Source: JBCDBH01 sp039184055
GTDB lineage: Bacteria > Acidobacteriota > Thermoanaerobaculia > Multivoradales > J023
Assembly (NCBI GenBank): GCA_039184055.1
Contig: JBCDBH010000036.1
Coordinates: 1-26,568 of the forward strand
Direction of reading: 5' to 3'
DNA length: 26,568 nucleotides
The notes below the pieces were generated by a model that ran no database searches, had not been told where the DNA came from, and worked only from the letters and a program-made list of their open reading frames with translations. The position numbers were made by a program, and so were the translations under genes. This document shows positions 8,281-14,999 of this stretch, piece by piece (the first letter of the stretch is position 1; each line of letters opens with the position of its first letter).

Positions 8281-8931
8281 ATGACCAACTCGCCCCGCGA
8301 CCTCGCCGCACTCCTCCGGCGGCCGAGTGGCCCCGCCGCCGAAGCGGCTGCCGACCGGATGAATACGGCCAACGAACGAACCAACCTCGAAGCAATCGAC
8401 GCCCTCGGTATCGTCGCCGACGATCGTGTGCTCGAAATCGGTCCGGGCAACGGCACGTTCGCCGCCACGATGATCGAACGCGCCCCCGGTGTCAGCTACG
8501 TCGGACTCGATTGGGCTGAAGAGGTCGTGGCCATCGCCAGGAAACGAAACCGGACGCTCATCGAAGCCGGACAAGCGAGATTCGAAGTCGGCACCTCGTC
8601 ACAGATCCCGTTCGACGATGGATCCTTCGACAAAGCTCTCGCCGTTCATACGATCTACTTCTGGGACGACCCACGGGCTCATCTGTCCGAGCTCAAACGG
8701 GTGCTCGCACCCGGCGGCAAGCTATGCCTCGGCTTCGGCGACCGATCCTTCATGGCGGACCTGCCCTTTACCGCATACGGCTTCAATCTCTACGACCACG
8801 TCACGGTCCTCGAACATTTGCGGGCCACTGGCTTCTCGAGCTTCGATATACGACAGCACGTCGAGCGTGGACAGAGCAACACCGGCGCTGTCGTCGACAA
8901 GCTCGTCAACATCCTCGTATGCACGGCGTGA
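8281..8931 (+). CDS. Class I SAM-dependent methyltransferase
   Basis: ATG at 8281 is preferred because AAAGGA lies 11 nt upstream; an in-frame ATG at 8269 sits inside that ribosome binding site. The 216-aa product has the N-terminal sequence LRRPSG...MNTANERTN typical of UbiE-like methyltransferases, motif I VLEIGPGNG at about 50-58, an acidic residue after motif II (GLDWAEE), SSQIPFDDGSFDKALAVHTIYFW (motif II/III region; only partly quoted by key residues IPFDDGSFD) and the post-motif LKRVLAPGGKL. The substrate cannot be inferred. It stands alone on the plus strand between two minus-strand genes, and its start overlaps the HicA relic. A degenerate second copy of its C-terminus lies at about 10496-10659. 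Confidence 0.9.
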   Translation: MTNSPRDLAALLRRPSGPAAEAAADRMNTANERTNLEAIDALGIVADDRVLEIGPGNGTFAATMIERAPGVSYVGLDWAEEVVAIARKRNRTLIEAGQARFEVGTSSQIPFDDGSFDKALAVHTIYFWDDPRAHLSELKRVLAPGGKLCLGFGDRSFMADLPFTAYGFNLYDHVTVLEHLRATGFSSFDIRQHVERGQSNTGAVVDKLVNILVCTA

Positions 8932-9057
8932 CCCCGCGCCGCCGGCCAGATCTGATTTCATCGGGCTACTGACTGACCCTCACGCGATGCTTCGCCACGG
9001 TCAGCTTCCGCGTGTCGGATCGAAAACCGAGCGCGCGAGTCGGCGCTGGCGGATGAC

Positions 9058-10299
9058 TCACTCACGCTGGTGACGCAAGCTCCGCTCGACCGGAGCCACC
9101 ACCGGCTGCGGCGCCGGCCAGGGTCGCAGGGCCGGCTTCTCCACCTTTTGCTTGGCGCGACGCGACACCCGGCGACGCTCACGGAGCCTTCTGGCCCACA
9201 GATAAAAGCCGGTGCCGACCAGCCAACAGGTCACCAAACCGGCGACGAAGATGGCCAAACGTCCCGGCCACCCGAATGCCTTGCCGGAATGGAGCGGAAA
9301 CTGCCAGGCGATGAACGCATCGCCCGCCGAGCCGTCGGTGCGGTGTCGATCAGCGACGATCGAAGCGTCTTCCATGTCGACGTAGACATAGCGCTGGCCA
9401 TAGTCGGCCAGGTCGCGCGAATCGAAAATCCGCGCCCAATACAGACCCTGGAAAGGCAGAATCGACACACTGTCGACCTCGGCATCGCCGGCATGTTGAC
9501 TGGCGACGGTGATCGCTCGGTCGATCGACACCGCTGGCGCAAAGCTCGGCTCTTCGAGCCGGGGCGCGGTGCGATGCACTGCCTTGGTGAGAGGAGAAAA
9601 GAAATCGACCACGGCGACAAAACTGCCGTACCAATTGAAGTACACCCCCGACAAGGCGAGCACCAACGTCACCGGTACCAGCCAAAGCCCGGCGGCACGG
9701 TGCAAACCCCAAATCTTGCCCACCCCCTTCGCGCTGCGACGCACCGTGAAACTCCGCCACCAATGACGCAAACGGGGAAAGGAAATCCACACGCTCACCA
9801 CGTGATCGAAGAGCCACAGGAAGGCCGCCAAACCGAGAATGAACGCACCGGTGCGACCGAGGTGCAGATCGCGGTGAAACTTGTAGATGAACTGCGCCAG
9901 ATGGCGACGATCGACCTTGAACGCCCCGAACACTCGATCGCCGAGCGCCTCACCGGTGTAGGGATCGACAAAGACGTGCGTGCCTCGGGGCACGGGTGTT
10001 TCGGCGTCGGGTCGCGACGCCAAATAAGCGATCAGCGGCTCCGTCGGCTCGTTGGGTAGGTTGACAAAGGCCGCGAAACTGCCGGGCCGTTCCGCTTCGG
10101 CCACCGCGACCAGCTCTTCCACGGGCAAGGGTTCACCGGTCACCGCCATGTTGAAGAGATCCGGATTGAGAGCGTGATCCAGCTCTTCGTAGAAGACGAC
10201 GATCGAGCCCGTGGCGGCGACCAGAAACAGCCAGACGCCGGCGGTCAGACCAAAAATGCGGTGCCACAGCACCAGCGCCTTGCGGACCTTCTTCGCCAT
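9058..10299 (-). CDS. PepSY-associated membrane protein (PiuB/ferric reductase-like)
   Basis: A 413-aa inner-membrane protein with four predicted membrane spans at about 15-37, 150-173, 203-222 and 358-385, and a large periplasmic region between spans 1 and 2 that carries a PepSY-like segment (NPDLFNMAV...PVEELVAVAEAERPG, partly quoted). His13 (LWHRIFG), His142 and His146 (FHRDLH) and His200 (GLHRAAG) sit at the membrane edges, where this family is thought to bind haem. Relatives are commonly linked to siderophore-iron uptake and reduction of ferric complexes; no TonB receptor lies next to it here, so the role is inferred from the family. ATG at 10299 follows AGGGG. The C-terminus is basic and proline-rich (about 385-413). 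Confidence 0.9.
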   Translation of the reverse strand: MAKKVRKALVLWHRIFGLTAGVWLFLVAATGSIVVFYEELDHALNPDLFNMAVTGEPLPVEELVAVAEAERPGSFAAFVNLPNEPTEPLIAYLASRPDAETPVPRGTHVFVDPYTGEALGDRVFGAFKVDRRHLAQFIYKFHRDLHLGRTGAFILGLAAFLWLFDHVVSVWISFPRLRHWWRSFTVRRSAKGVGKIWGLHRAAGLWLVPVTLVLALSGVYFNWYGSFVAVVDFFSPLTKAVHRTAPRLEEPSFAPAVSIDRAITVASQHAGDAEVDSVSILPFQGLYWARIFDSRDLADYGQRYVYVDMEDASIVADRHRTDGSAGDAFIAWQFPLHSGKAFGWPGRLAIFVAGLVTCWLVGTGFYLWARRLRERRRVSRRAKQKVEKPALRPWPAPQPVVAPVERSLRHQRE

Positions 10300-10442
10300 C
10301 GCGATCCCCTCGCCCGTAGTCGTCCCAGCGGCCAGTCATATCGGTCGGCGTCGCGCTTCCGACCTCCGCTACAGACCTTCGGCGGATGACCAGTTTTGTC
10401 TGTGTTGTGTTACTCGAGAAGAGTTTCCACCCCGGTACCGAT

Positions 10443-10470
10443 ACTGTACGGTTTTGGTCCTCTTTGTCAA
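10443..10470 (-). promoter_or_regulatory. Candidate sigma-70-type promoter for the PepSY gene
   Basis: On the minus strand, a consensus TTGACA (10470-10465) is followed by a 16-nt spacer and TACAGT (10448-10443, four of six matches to TATAAT). It points at the PepSY gene, leaving a leader of about 135 nt. No clear Fur box was seen in the leader. Confidence 0.4.
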
Positions 10471-10495
10471 CGCAGCGACACGGCGCCGCCACCCG

Positions 10496-10659
10496 TACCG
10501 GAACACGGCTTCACCTCTACGACCAAGTCACCACGCTCGAGCACCTCCAAGCCGTGAGCTTCACTCTCCTCCGAGCACGGAGACAAGTCGAGCGTGGACT
10601 GAGCAACACGGGCAAGAGCATCGACCAGCTTCGTCGACAACCTGGTATGCGCGGCTTGA
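10496..10659 (+). pseudogene. Degenerate second copy of the methyltransferase C-terminus
   Basis: From 10512 the sequence reads LYDQVTTLEHLQA...RRQVERGLSNTG...IDQL, matching LYDHVTVLEHLRA...RQHVERGQSNTG...VDKL of the methyltransferase ending at 8931. Correcting one extra base near 10633 restores the tail DQLVDNLVCAA and a stop at 10657-10659, against DKLVNILVCTA in the intact gene. Over 47 aligned residues I count 27 identities. A missing base near 10511 breaks the frame at the other end (GFN-LYD). Upstream similarity fades quickly. It occupies part of the 449-nt gap between the PepSY and cPLA2-like genes, and is a relic of either a tandem duplication or a second acquired homologue. Confidence 0.75.
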
Positions 10660-10748
10660 TCGGGCCCACTCACCGTATACTCCGTCGTATGCGATCCCTC
10701 GCAATCGTTGACAATGACCGCTAGCCGCACGGGAAAAATGGACTGCCC

Positions 10749-12587
10749 GTGTACGGACGCTACAAAGCCAAGCTCTATCCGAGCGGTTTCGAAGACGGCG
10801 GCAGCTGGAGAACCAATCGACTCCTCGAGCGTGACGATACGCCGGGCGATGTCGGGATCTGTCTCAGCGGCGGTGGCTCGCGGGCGCTTTGCCAGGCGAT
10901 GGGGCAAGTACGCGCGCTCGCGCATCTGAAGGCGAACAACAAGAGCTTATTGAGTCAGACCAAGGCGATGGCATCATCGTCGGGAGGCTCGTGGTTGAGC
11001 GTGCCGTTCACCTATCTCGGCAATAACACTTCAGATGATGCGTTTCTCAATGGCTTTGTTGCCGATCCGAGCCGTCTGGTGGCGAGCAAAACGGCCGGAC
11101 ATACGGCTGAAGAAACGCTCGACCATCTTCCCGAAGGCAATATTTGCCGTGGCGTGACCGAGCATTTCTCGCTTCCCGAGCTGGCGCTCAAAGCGCTGTG
11201 GCTCCACCTCGACGGCACGCCCGCTGACCTTTTATGGCAAACCCTGATGGAGCGGCACTTTCTCACGCCCTATGGACTCGGCGCGCCCGGTCACGACCAT
11301 CCGATATCGCTCTTTTCCTGGGATCGAGCCACCCTTGAACGTGACGTCACCGGCCCCAACCCCGAGCTCGACGCGGTCGACGCGCATCTGGTGGCGAGTG
11401 GTGCCGACCGACACACCCGTCCGTTTCTCATCTGTATGGCGTCGATGTTCGTCGAGCAGCCAGGTGAGACTTTCGAAAGCCTCGTGCCGGTCCATTCGAC
11501 CCCCTTCTTCACCGGAATCGCCGGTCGACCATCCGGTGTCGACGCCAACGGTCGCCCCGTCGGCGGTGGCGGTGTCACCTCATTCGCCTTCAACTCTCAG
11601 CTGGCGCGAGCACAAGGAACCGATGTCGAAGTCGTTCAAGAACGGCAGTGGTCTTTAGCCGACATCACTGGCACCAGCAGCGCCGCCTTCGCCAGCACGC
11701 TCGAGAACCTCCTCGCCAGCTGGCATTCGAGCCAGTTGATCCAGATCCATCAACAACACGCCGATGAACACCAAAGCTGGCGTAAACAGAACCTACGCGA
11801 CCCGGAGCAAGCAAGCGCCAAGCTCGAGCAGGCGCGGAACGATGGTCTGCTCGGCAACCTCATCACCGACCTCAAAGATCTCGTTCCGAAGTATCGGCAC
11901 TGGTCCGTCCTCGACCCGCGCCCCGCCCACACCGCGCTCACCCGCTTCGCCGACAGCGGCAACCTCGAAAACACCACCGTTGCCGCCATGCTCGCCTTTC
12001 GTGACATCCGACGGATCATCGCCTTCCTCAGCTCCGGCACCCCCATCGGTCGCACCGATCGAGGCGTGCTCGACCGAGACGGCAAAGAAATCCTCGGCAC
12101 CCGCATCCTCATCCACCAAATGCTCGCTGCCCTCTTCGGCTACCAGCCCCACCAAGAAGGAATCGGCTACAAACTCTACGAAGGCGACCCGAATCCCAAA
12201 CGGCCTCAAGGTCGCAACAGCCGAGTCTTCCCCTCCGACCGCTTCGCCGACGCCCTCCATGGACTCTGGAACGCCCATCGCCAAGGCAAAGGGGCCGTCT
12301 TCCTCCAGCGCAACCTCCCCGTGCTCACCAACCCGTGGTTCGGCGTTCAAGGTGATCGCAACGTCGACGTACTGTGGGTCTATCCCTCCGACGTTCCAGC
12401 ATGGAATGCCGAACTGAATCTCGACGTCCGCGCCCTGCTCGACAAAGAACAGGACAAACACGGCCTCCCCAACATCTCCGTCGACCAAACGCAGCTCACG
12501 CCGACACAGATCAATCTGCTGGCGCACCTGAGTGCGTGGATGGTGGATGTGAATAGAGAGCTTTTCTTGTCGATGTATGCCGACTGA
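10749..12587 (+). CDS. Cytosolic-phospholipase-A2-like lipase homologue
   Basis: A 612-aa protein starting at GTG 10749; an in-frame stop at 10722-10724 rules out an ATG start upstream, and the start has only a weak ribosome binding site. GICLSGGGSRA (36-46) is the glycine-rich oxyanion loop, and SSSGGSW (76-82) matches the GxSGGSW nucleophile elbow of the cPLA2/lysophospholipase catalytic fold, with Ser78 as candidate nucleophile. Further family-like segments are TPFFTGIAG with a GGGG stretch, SLADITGTSSAAFA, and a late RNLPVLTNPW...RNVDVLWVYPSD block. In mammalian cPLA2 the catalytic Asp lies just before the NLP; here that position holds Ala or a neighbouring non-acidic residue, so the dyad partner is uncertain. 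There is no signal peptide and no predicted membrane span, suggesting a cytoplasmic or non-classically released protein. Confidence 0.8.
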   Translation: MYGRYKAKLYPSGFEDGGSWRTNRLLERDDTPGDVGICLSGGGSRALCQAMGQVRALAHLKANNKSLLSQTKAMASSSGGSWLSVPFTYLGNNTSDDAFLNGFVADPSRLVASKTAGHTAEETLDHLPEGNICRGVTEHFSLPELALKALWLHLDGTPADLLWQTLMERHFLTPYGLGAPGHDHPISLFSWDRATLERDVTGPNPELDAVDAHLVASGADRHTRPFLICMASMFVEQPGETFESLVPVHSTPFFTGIAGRPSGVDANGRPVGGGGVTSFAFNSQLARAQGTDVEVVQERQWSLADITGTSSAAFASTLENLLASWHSSQLIQIHQQHADEHQSWRKQNLRDPEQASAKLEQARNDGLLGNLITDLKDLVPKYRHWSVLDPRPAHTALTRFADSGNLENTTVAAMLAFRDIRRIIAFLSSGTPIGRTDRGVLDRDGKEILGTRILIHQMLAALFGYQPHQEGIGYKLYEGDPNPKRPQGRNSRVFPSDRFADALHGLWNAHRQGKGAVFLQRNLPVLTNPWFGVQGDRNVDVLWVYPSDVPAWNAELNLDVRALLDKEQDKHGLPNISVDQTQLTPTQINLLAHLSAWMVDVNRELFLSMYAD

Positions 12588-12644
12588 GACGCTATCTACC
12601 TAGTCTTGAAAGGCAAAGTCTCGATTACGACTTTCCCAGGCACC

Positions 12645-12697
12645 GCGCACCGCGGTGCGAACGAGATATTTGTCTGATTTCGAGGCGCGCACCGCGG
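12645..12697. repeat. Palindrome and short direct repeat between convergent genes
   Basis: A perfect 14-bp palindrome CGCACCGCGGTGCG (12646-12659) and an 11-bp direct repeat GCGCACCGCGG (12645-12655 and 12687-12697) lie in the 180-nt gap between two convergent genes. There is no T-tract on either strand, so this is not a canonical terminator. It may form a hairpin that limits read-through. Confidence 0.5.
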
Positions 12698-12767
12698 GGA
12701 TTCGTGGAATACACGATCAAGATGAGCACGCATGGCGATGCTTCAAAACACTAGCCCGATCGACAGA

Positions 12768-14225
12768 CTACGTCCCCTGAGCGACGTCTCCATCCGCCCA
12801 CGGATCGTCGATGAACCGAAGCCATGCGGTATCGATGCCACGCAACGCCGCGTCGAGGTGGAAGAGTGAGGCGGCGATGCCGGCGGCGCCTTGCATGTAG
12901 CCGACGTGCGCTTGGACGTTGTCGGGCTGGACGCGGTGTTCGGCTTGGATCCACTTGAAACCGCCGTTTTCTTCGCTGGCGCGAGCGAGTAAATCGTCGG
13001 CCATGTGAATAGCGAAGTGGAGGTGAGCACGGTCACCGGTGAGGCGGTATTGATCGATGAAATGATCGATCACACCCGCCGAGCCACAGCATTGGCTGAC
13101 GTTGTTCCAGTAGCCGTCGGTTTGCTGCTCGGGAATGCCGCTTTCGGCAACGGCCCGAGTGCCGGCCGCAACCCATTCACGCCAGGTCTCGTCACCAGTG
13201 GCTTGGTAGAGGCCCTCGAAAAGTCGGCTGGTGCCCACCGGGCCGTGGCAGAAGCCCAGGTAGTAGCGGTCTTCGCCTTCACGGTCCGGGCGATCTTCGT
13301 GGTGGAAGATCAAGCAATGATCACCGCTCTCGCCTCGATTGGCCACGGTGGTCAGGTGGCTGGCGCCGTCGAGCGCGGCGTCTAGAAAAACGTCGTCACC
13401 GGTCGCCTGGTGGAGCCGAGCGAGAAAGTAGGCGACCCCGGCGGTGCCGTGCGAGAAGTTCGGCATCACCAGGTCGGTTCGCTGTTCCCCCCACGGCCAG
13501 GTGATCCCGCCTTCACGAGGCTTGGACGACGTCAGCAGCCAACGGCCGGCACGTTCGGCGAGCTCACGCGACGGTGGATGGTCGAAGGTCTCGGCGGCCC
13601 ACAGAAGCAACAGTCCATGACCTGCGTTGCCGTAGAAAAGCTCGTTGCCCTCGCGCCAATGCACACCGCCCGCGCCGTCGTCTCGCGCGTCGGCGTGCAG
13701 CTGATCGAGTAAGCGACGCGCGCCGTCGCGATAGCGCTCCTCGCCGCTCGCTTGGTACACCTGCTCCAACATCCACAGCACGCCACCCCAGCCGTCGTGA
13801 CTGCCGTAGGCCCCGGCATATTGTGGATCCTCGGGCGCCGCCGACGGCAAGCGAGCGAGCACGTAGTCGGCGCCACGCTTTGCTCGATCGAGATAGGTCT
13901 CGTCATCGGTGAATCGATACGCCTCGAGCCAAAAACGAATCACCCCGGCATTGCCGTGGTAAAGGCCCTGACCGACCGAGACGAGATCGAGCGGGAAATC
14001 CTCGGGTAGCTCCGTGCCTTCCTCGGGCTGCCACGGGTCGTACCAGGTCAGCCCTGTTTCGCTCTCCTGCGTCTGGGAATCGACCCACGTCGCCGCCTTC
14101 CGAGCGGCTTCGAAGTACTTCGTCGGAGGTGATGGTGCCGGAGCCTCGGCCAGCTCGGGTGGCGGTGGCGATACACAACCGAGCACCAAGAGAAAAAGGC
14201 CGGTAACCGTGATCCATGCTCGCAT
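12768..14225 (-). CDS. LanC-like lipoprotein with seven-repeat alpha/alpha-toroid motifs
   Basis: ATG at 14225 has AGGAG 7 nt upstream. The 485-aa product starts with a lipoprotein signal peptide (lipobox VLGC, Cys17) and a proline-rich linker. It then shows the repeated glycine motifs of the LanC fold: GLYHGNAG (87-94), GWGG (145-148), FYGNAGHG (197-204), FSHGTAG (257-263), FCHGPVG (325-331), QCCGSAG (378-384) and MQGAAG (444-449). In LanC enzymes a zinc is held by one Cys in the fifth-type motif and a Cys-His pair in the next. Here the candidates are Cys326 and then Cys379-Cys380, so a Cys replaces the usual His, while a His follows Cys326. No LanA or LanB gene is near, so lanthipeptide synthesis is unlikely. 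A membrane-anchored, exported LanC-like protein of unknown substrate is the best reading. Confidence 0.85.
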   Translation of the reverse strand: MRAWITVTGLFLLVLGCVSPPPPELAEAPAPSPPTKYFEAARKAATWVDSQTQESETGLTWYDPWQPEEGTELPEDFPLDLVSVGQGLYHGNAGVIRFWLEAYRFTDDETYLDRAKRGADYVLARLPSAAPEDPQYAGAYGSHDGWGGVLWMLEQVYQASGEERYRDGARRLLDQLHADARDDGAGGVHWREGNELFYGNAGHGLLLLWAAETFDHPPSRELAERAGRWLLTSSKPREGGITWPWGEQRTDLVMPNFSHGTAGVAYFLARLHQATGDDVFLDAALDGASHLTTVANRGESGDHCLIFHHEDRPDREGEDRYYLGFCHGPVGTSRLFEGLYQATGDETWREWVAAGTRAVAESGIPEQQTDGYWNNVSQCCGSAGVIDHFIDQYRLTGDRAHLHFAIHMADDLLARASEENGGFKWIQAEHRVQPDNVQAHVGYMQGAAGIAASLFHLDAALRGIDTAWLRFIDDPWADGDVAQGT

Positions 14226-14334
14226 CGGAAGCTCCTGATCGTCGAGGTGAAAGACGCGTGCCGATCTTTAGTGTAACCCCGCATGAAGGTGTCACCGAGG
14301 CCATGGGCGCCGTGAGCCGACGCTATAGAAAGTA

Positions 14335-14366
14335 TTGAATTCTCTGACCAATTTGTGTATACAAAT
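14335..14366 (+). promoter_or_regulatory. Promoter with overlapping palindrome upstream of the RTX-like gene
   Basis: TTGAAT (14335-14340), a 17-nt spacer and TATACA (14358-14363) form a sigma-70-like promoter in an AT-rich patch. An inverted repeat ATTTGT-GTAT-ACAAAT (14351-14366) covers the -10 element, a natural position for a repressor site. It sits in the 203-nt region shared with the divergent LanC-like gene and is about 66 nt from the RTX-like start. Confidence 0.55.
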
Positions 14367-14428
14367 GATCTCATTCCTAAAGGTCGCGATTGTCGCGATC
14401 TCGAACCATGACCGATCGGGGGATCCCT

Positions 14429-14995
14429 ATGAAACGAACACATGCGTTCTTCATCCTTCTCGCGACCGCGGCGTTGCTTCTCGCGACACCGGCGTTCGCC
14501 GCCAACTGTACGACCGACTGCACCATTCTCGGTTCGTCGGGTAACGACATCATCTACGGCACCACTGGCAACGATGTGATCTGTGGCCTCGAAGGCCTCG
14601 ACAACATCACCAGCGGTCCGTCCGGCGTGTTCTCCGGAACCGGTAAAGACAAGATGTGTGGTGACGAGGGGATCGACTTCATGCAGGCGATCGACGGCAA
14701 CGATGCCTTCGACGGCGGTCTCTTCACCAACGACTACGACGACGCCAACGGTGGCACCGGTAACGATCTCTTCCTGATGCGTGGTGGTGACGACGAAGCC
14801 TGGGGCTCGTCGGGTAACGACACCATGTGGGGCGGTAGCGGCGACGATTTGCTCCGCGGCAGCACCGGCAATGACAGCATCTATGGTCAAGCCGACGACG
14901 ACGCTCTGGCCGGCAACGGTGGTACCGACTACCTCGACGGTGGCTCGGGAACCGACAGCTGCTCAACCGGCGAAACGCTGGTCAACTGCGAGTGA
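14429..14995 (+). CDS. Small exported RTX-like (hemolysin-type calcium-binding) protein
   Basis: ATG at 14429 gives a clean Sec signal peptide (MKRTHAFFILL..., cleavage after AFA at about 24) with GGGGGA upstream; in-frame starts at 14390 and 14408 only add a polar leader. The 188-aa product is largely built from RTX-type nonapeptides (SSGNDIIYG, GTGNDLF, SSGNDTMWGGSGDDLLRG, STGNDSIYG, GGTDYLDGGSG), which fold as a calcium-loaded beta-roll. Six Cys remain in the mature form (NCTTDC, VIC, KMC, DSC, VNC), suggesting disulfides. Unlike type I-secreted RTX toxins, it has an N-terminal signal peptide and no C-terminal secretion signal is evident. It has no catalytic domain, so a structural or calcium-binding surface role is likely. 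Only 4 nt separate it from the next gene, indicating an operon. Confidence 0.9.
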   Translation: MKRTHAFFILLATAALLLATPAFAANCTTDCTILGSSGNDIIYGTTGNDVICGLEGLDNITSGPSGVFSGTGKDKMCGDEGIDFMQAIDGNDAFDGGLFTNDYDDANGGTGNDLFLMRGGDDEAWGSSGNDTMWGGSGDDLLRGSTGNDSIYGQADDDALAGNGGTDYLDGGSGTDSCSTGETLVNCE

Positions 14996-14999
14996 GACC

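Noticed and set aside
10676..10713. Promoter for the cPLA2-like gene (TATACT at 10676-10681, TTGACA at 10708-10713)
   Set aside because: TATACT has no -35 at proper spacing (TTGATC is only 14 nt away), and TTGACA has no -10 at 16-18 nt; neither makes a convincing pair.
12768..14995. Lanthipeptide biosynthetic cluster
   Set aside because: A LanC-like fold is present, but there is no dehydratase and no precursor peptide with Ser/Thr/Cys pattern; the protein is a lipoprotein, and the RTX-like neighbour is not a precursor peptide.
14781..14999. Upstream extension of the modular protein's frame to 14781
   Set aside because: It overlaps the RTX-like gene in another frame and would place the signal peptide internally; GTG at 15000 gives a proper N-terminal signal.
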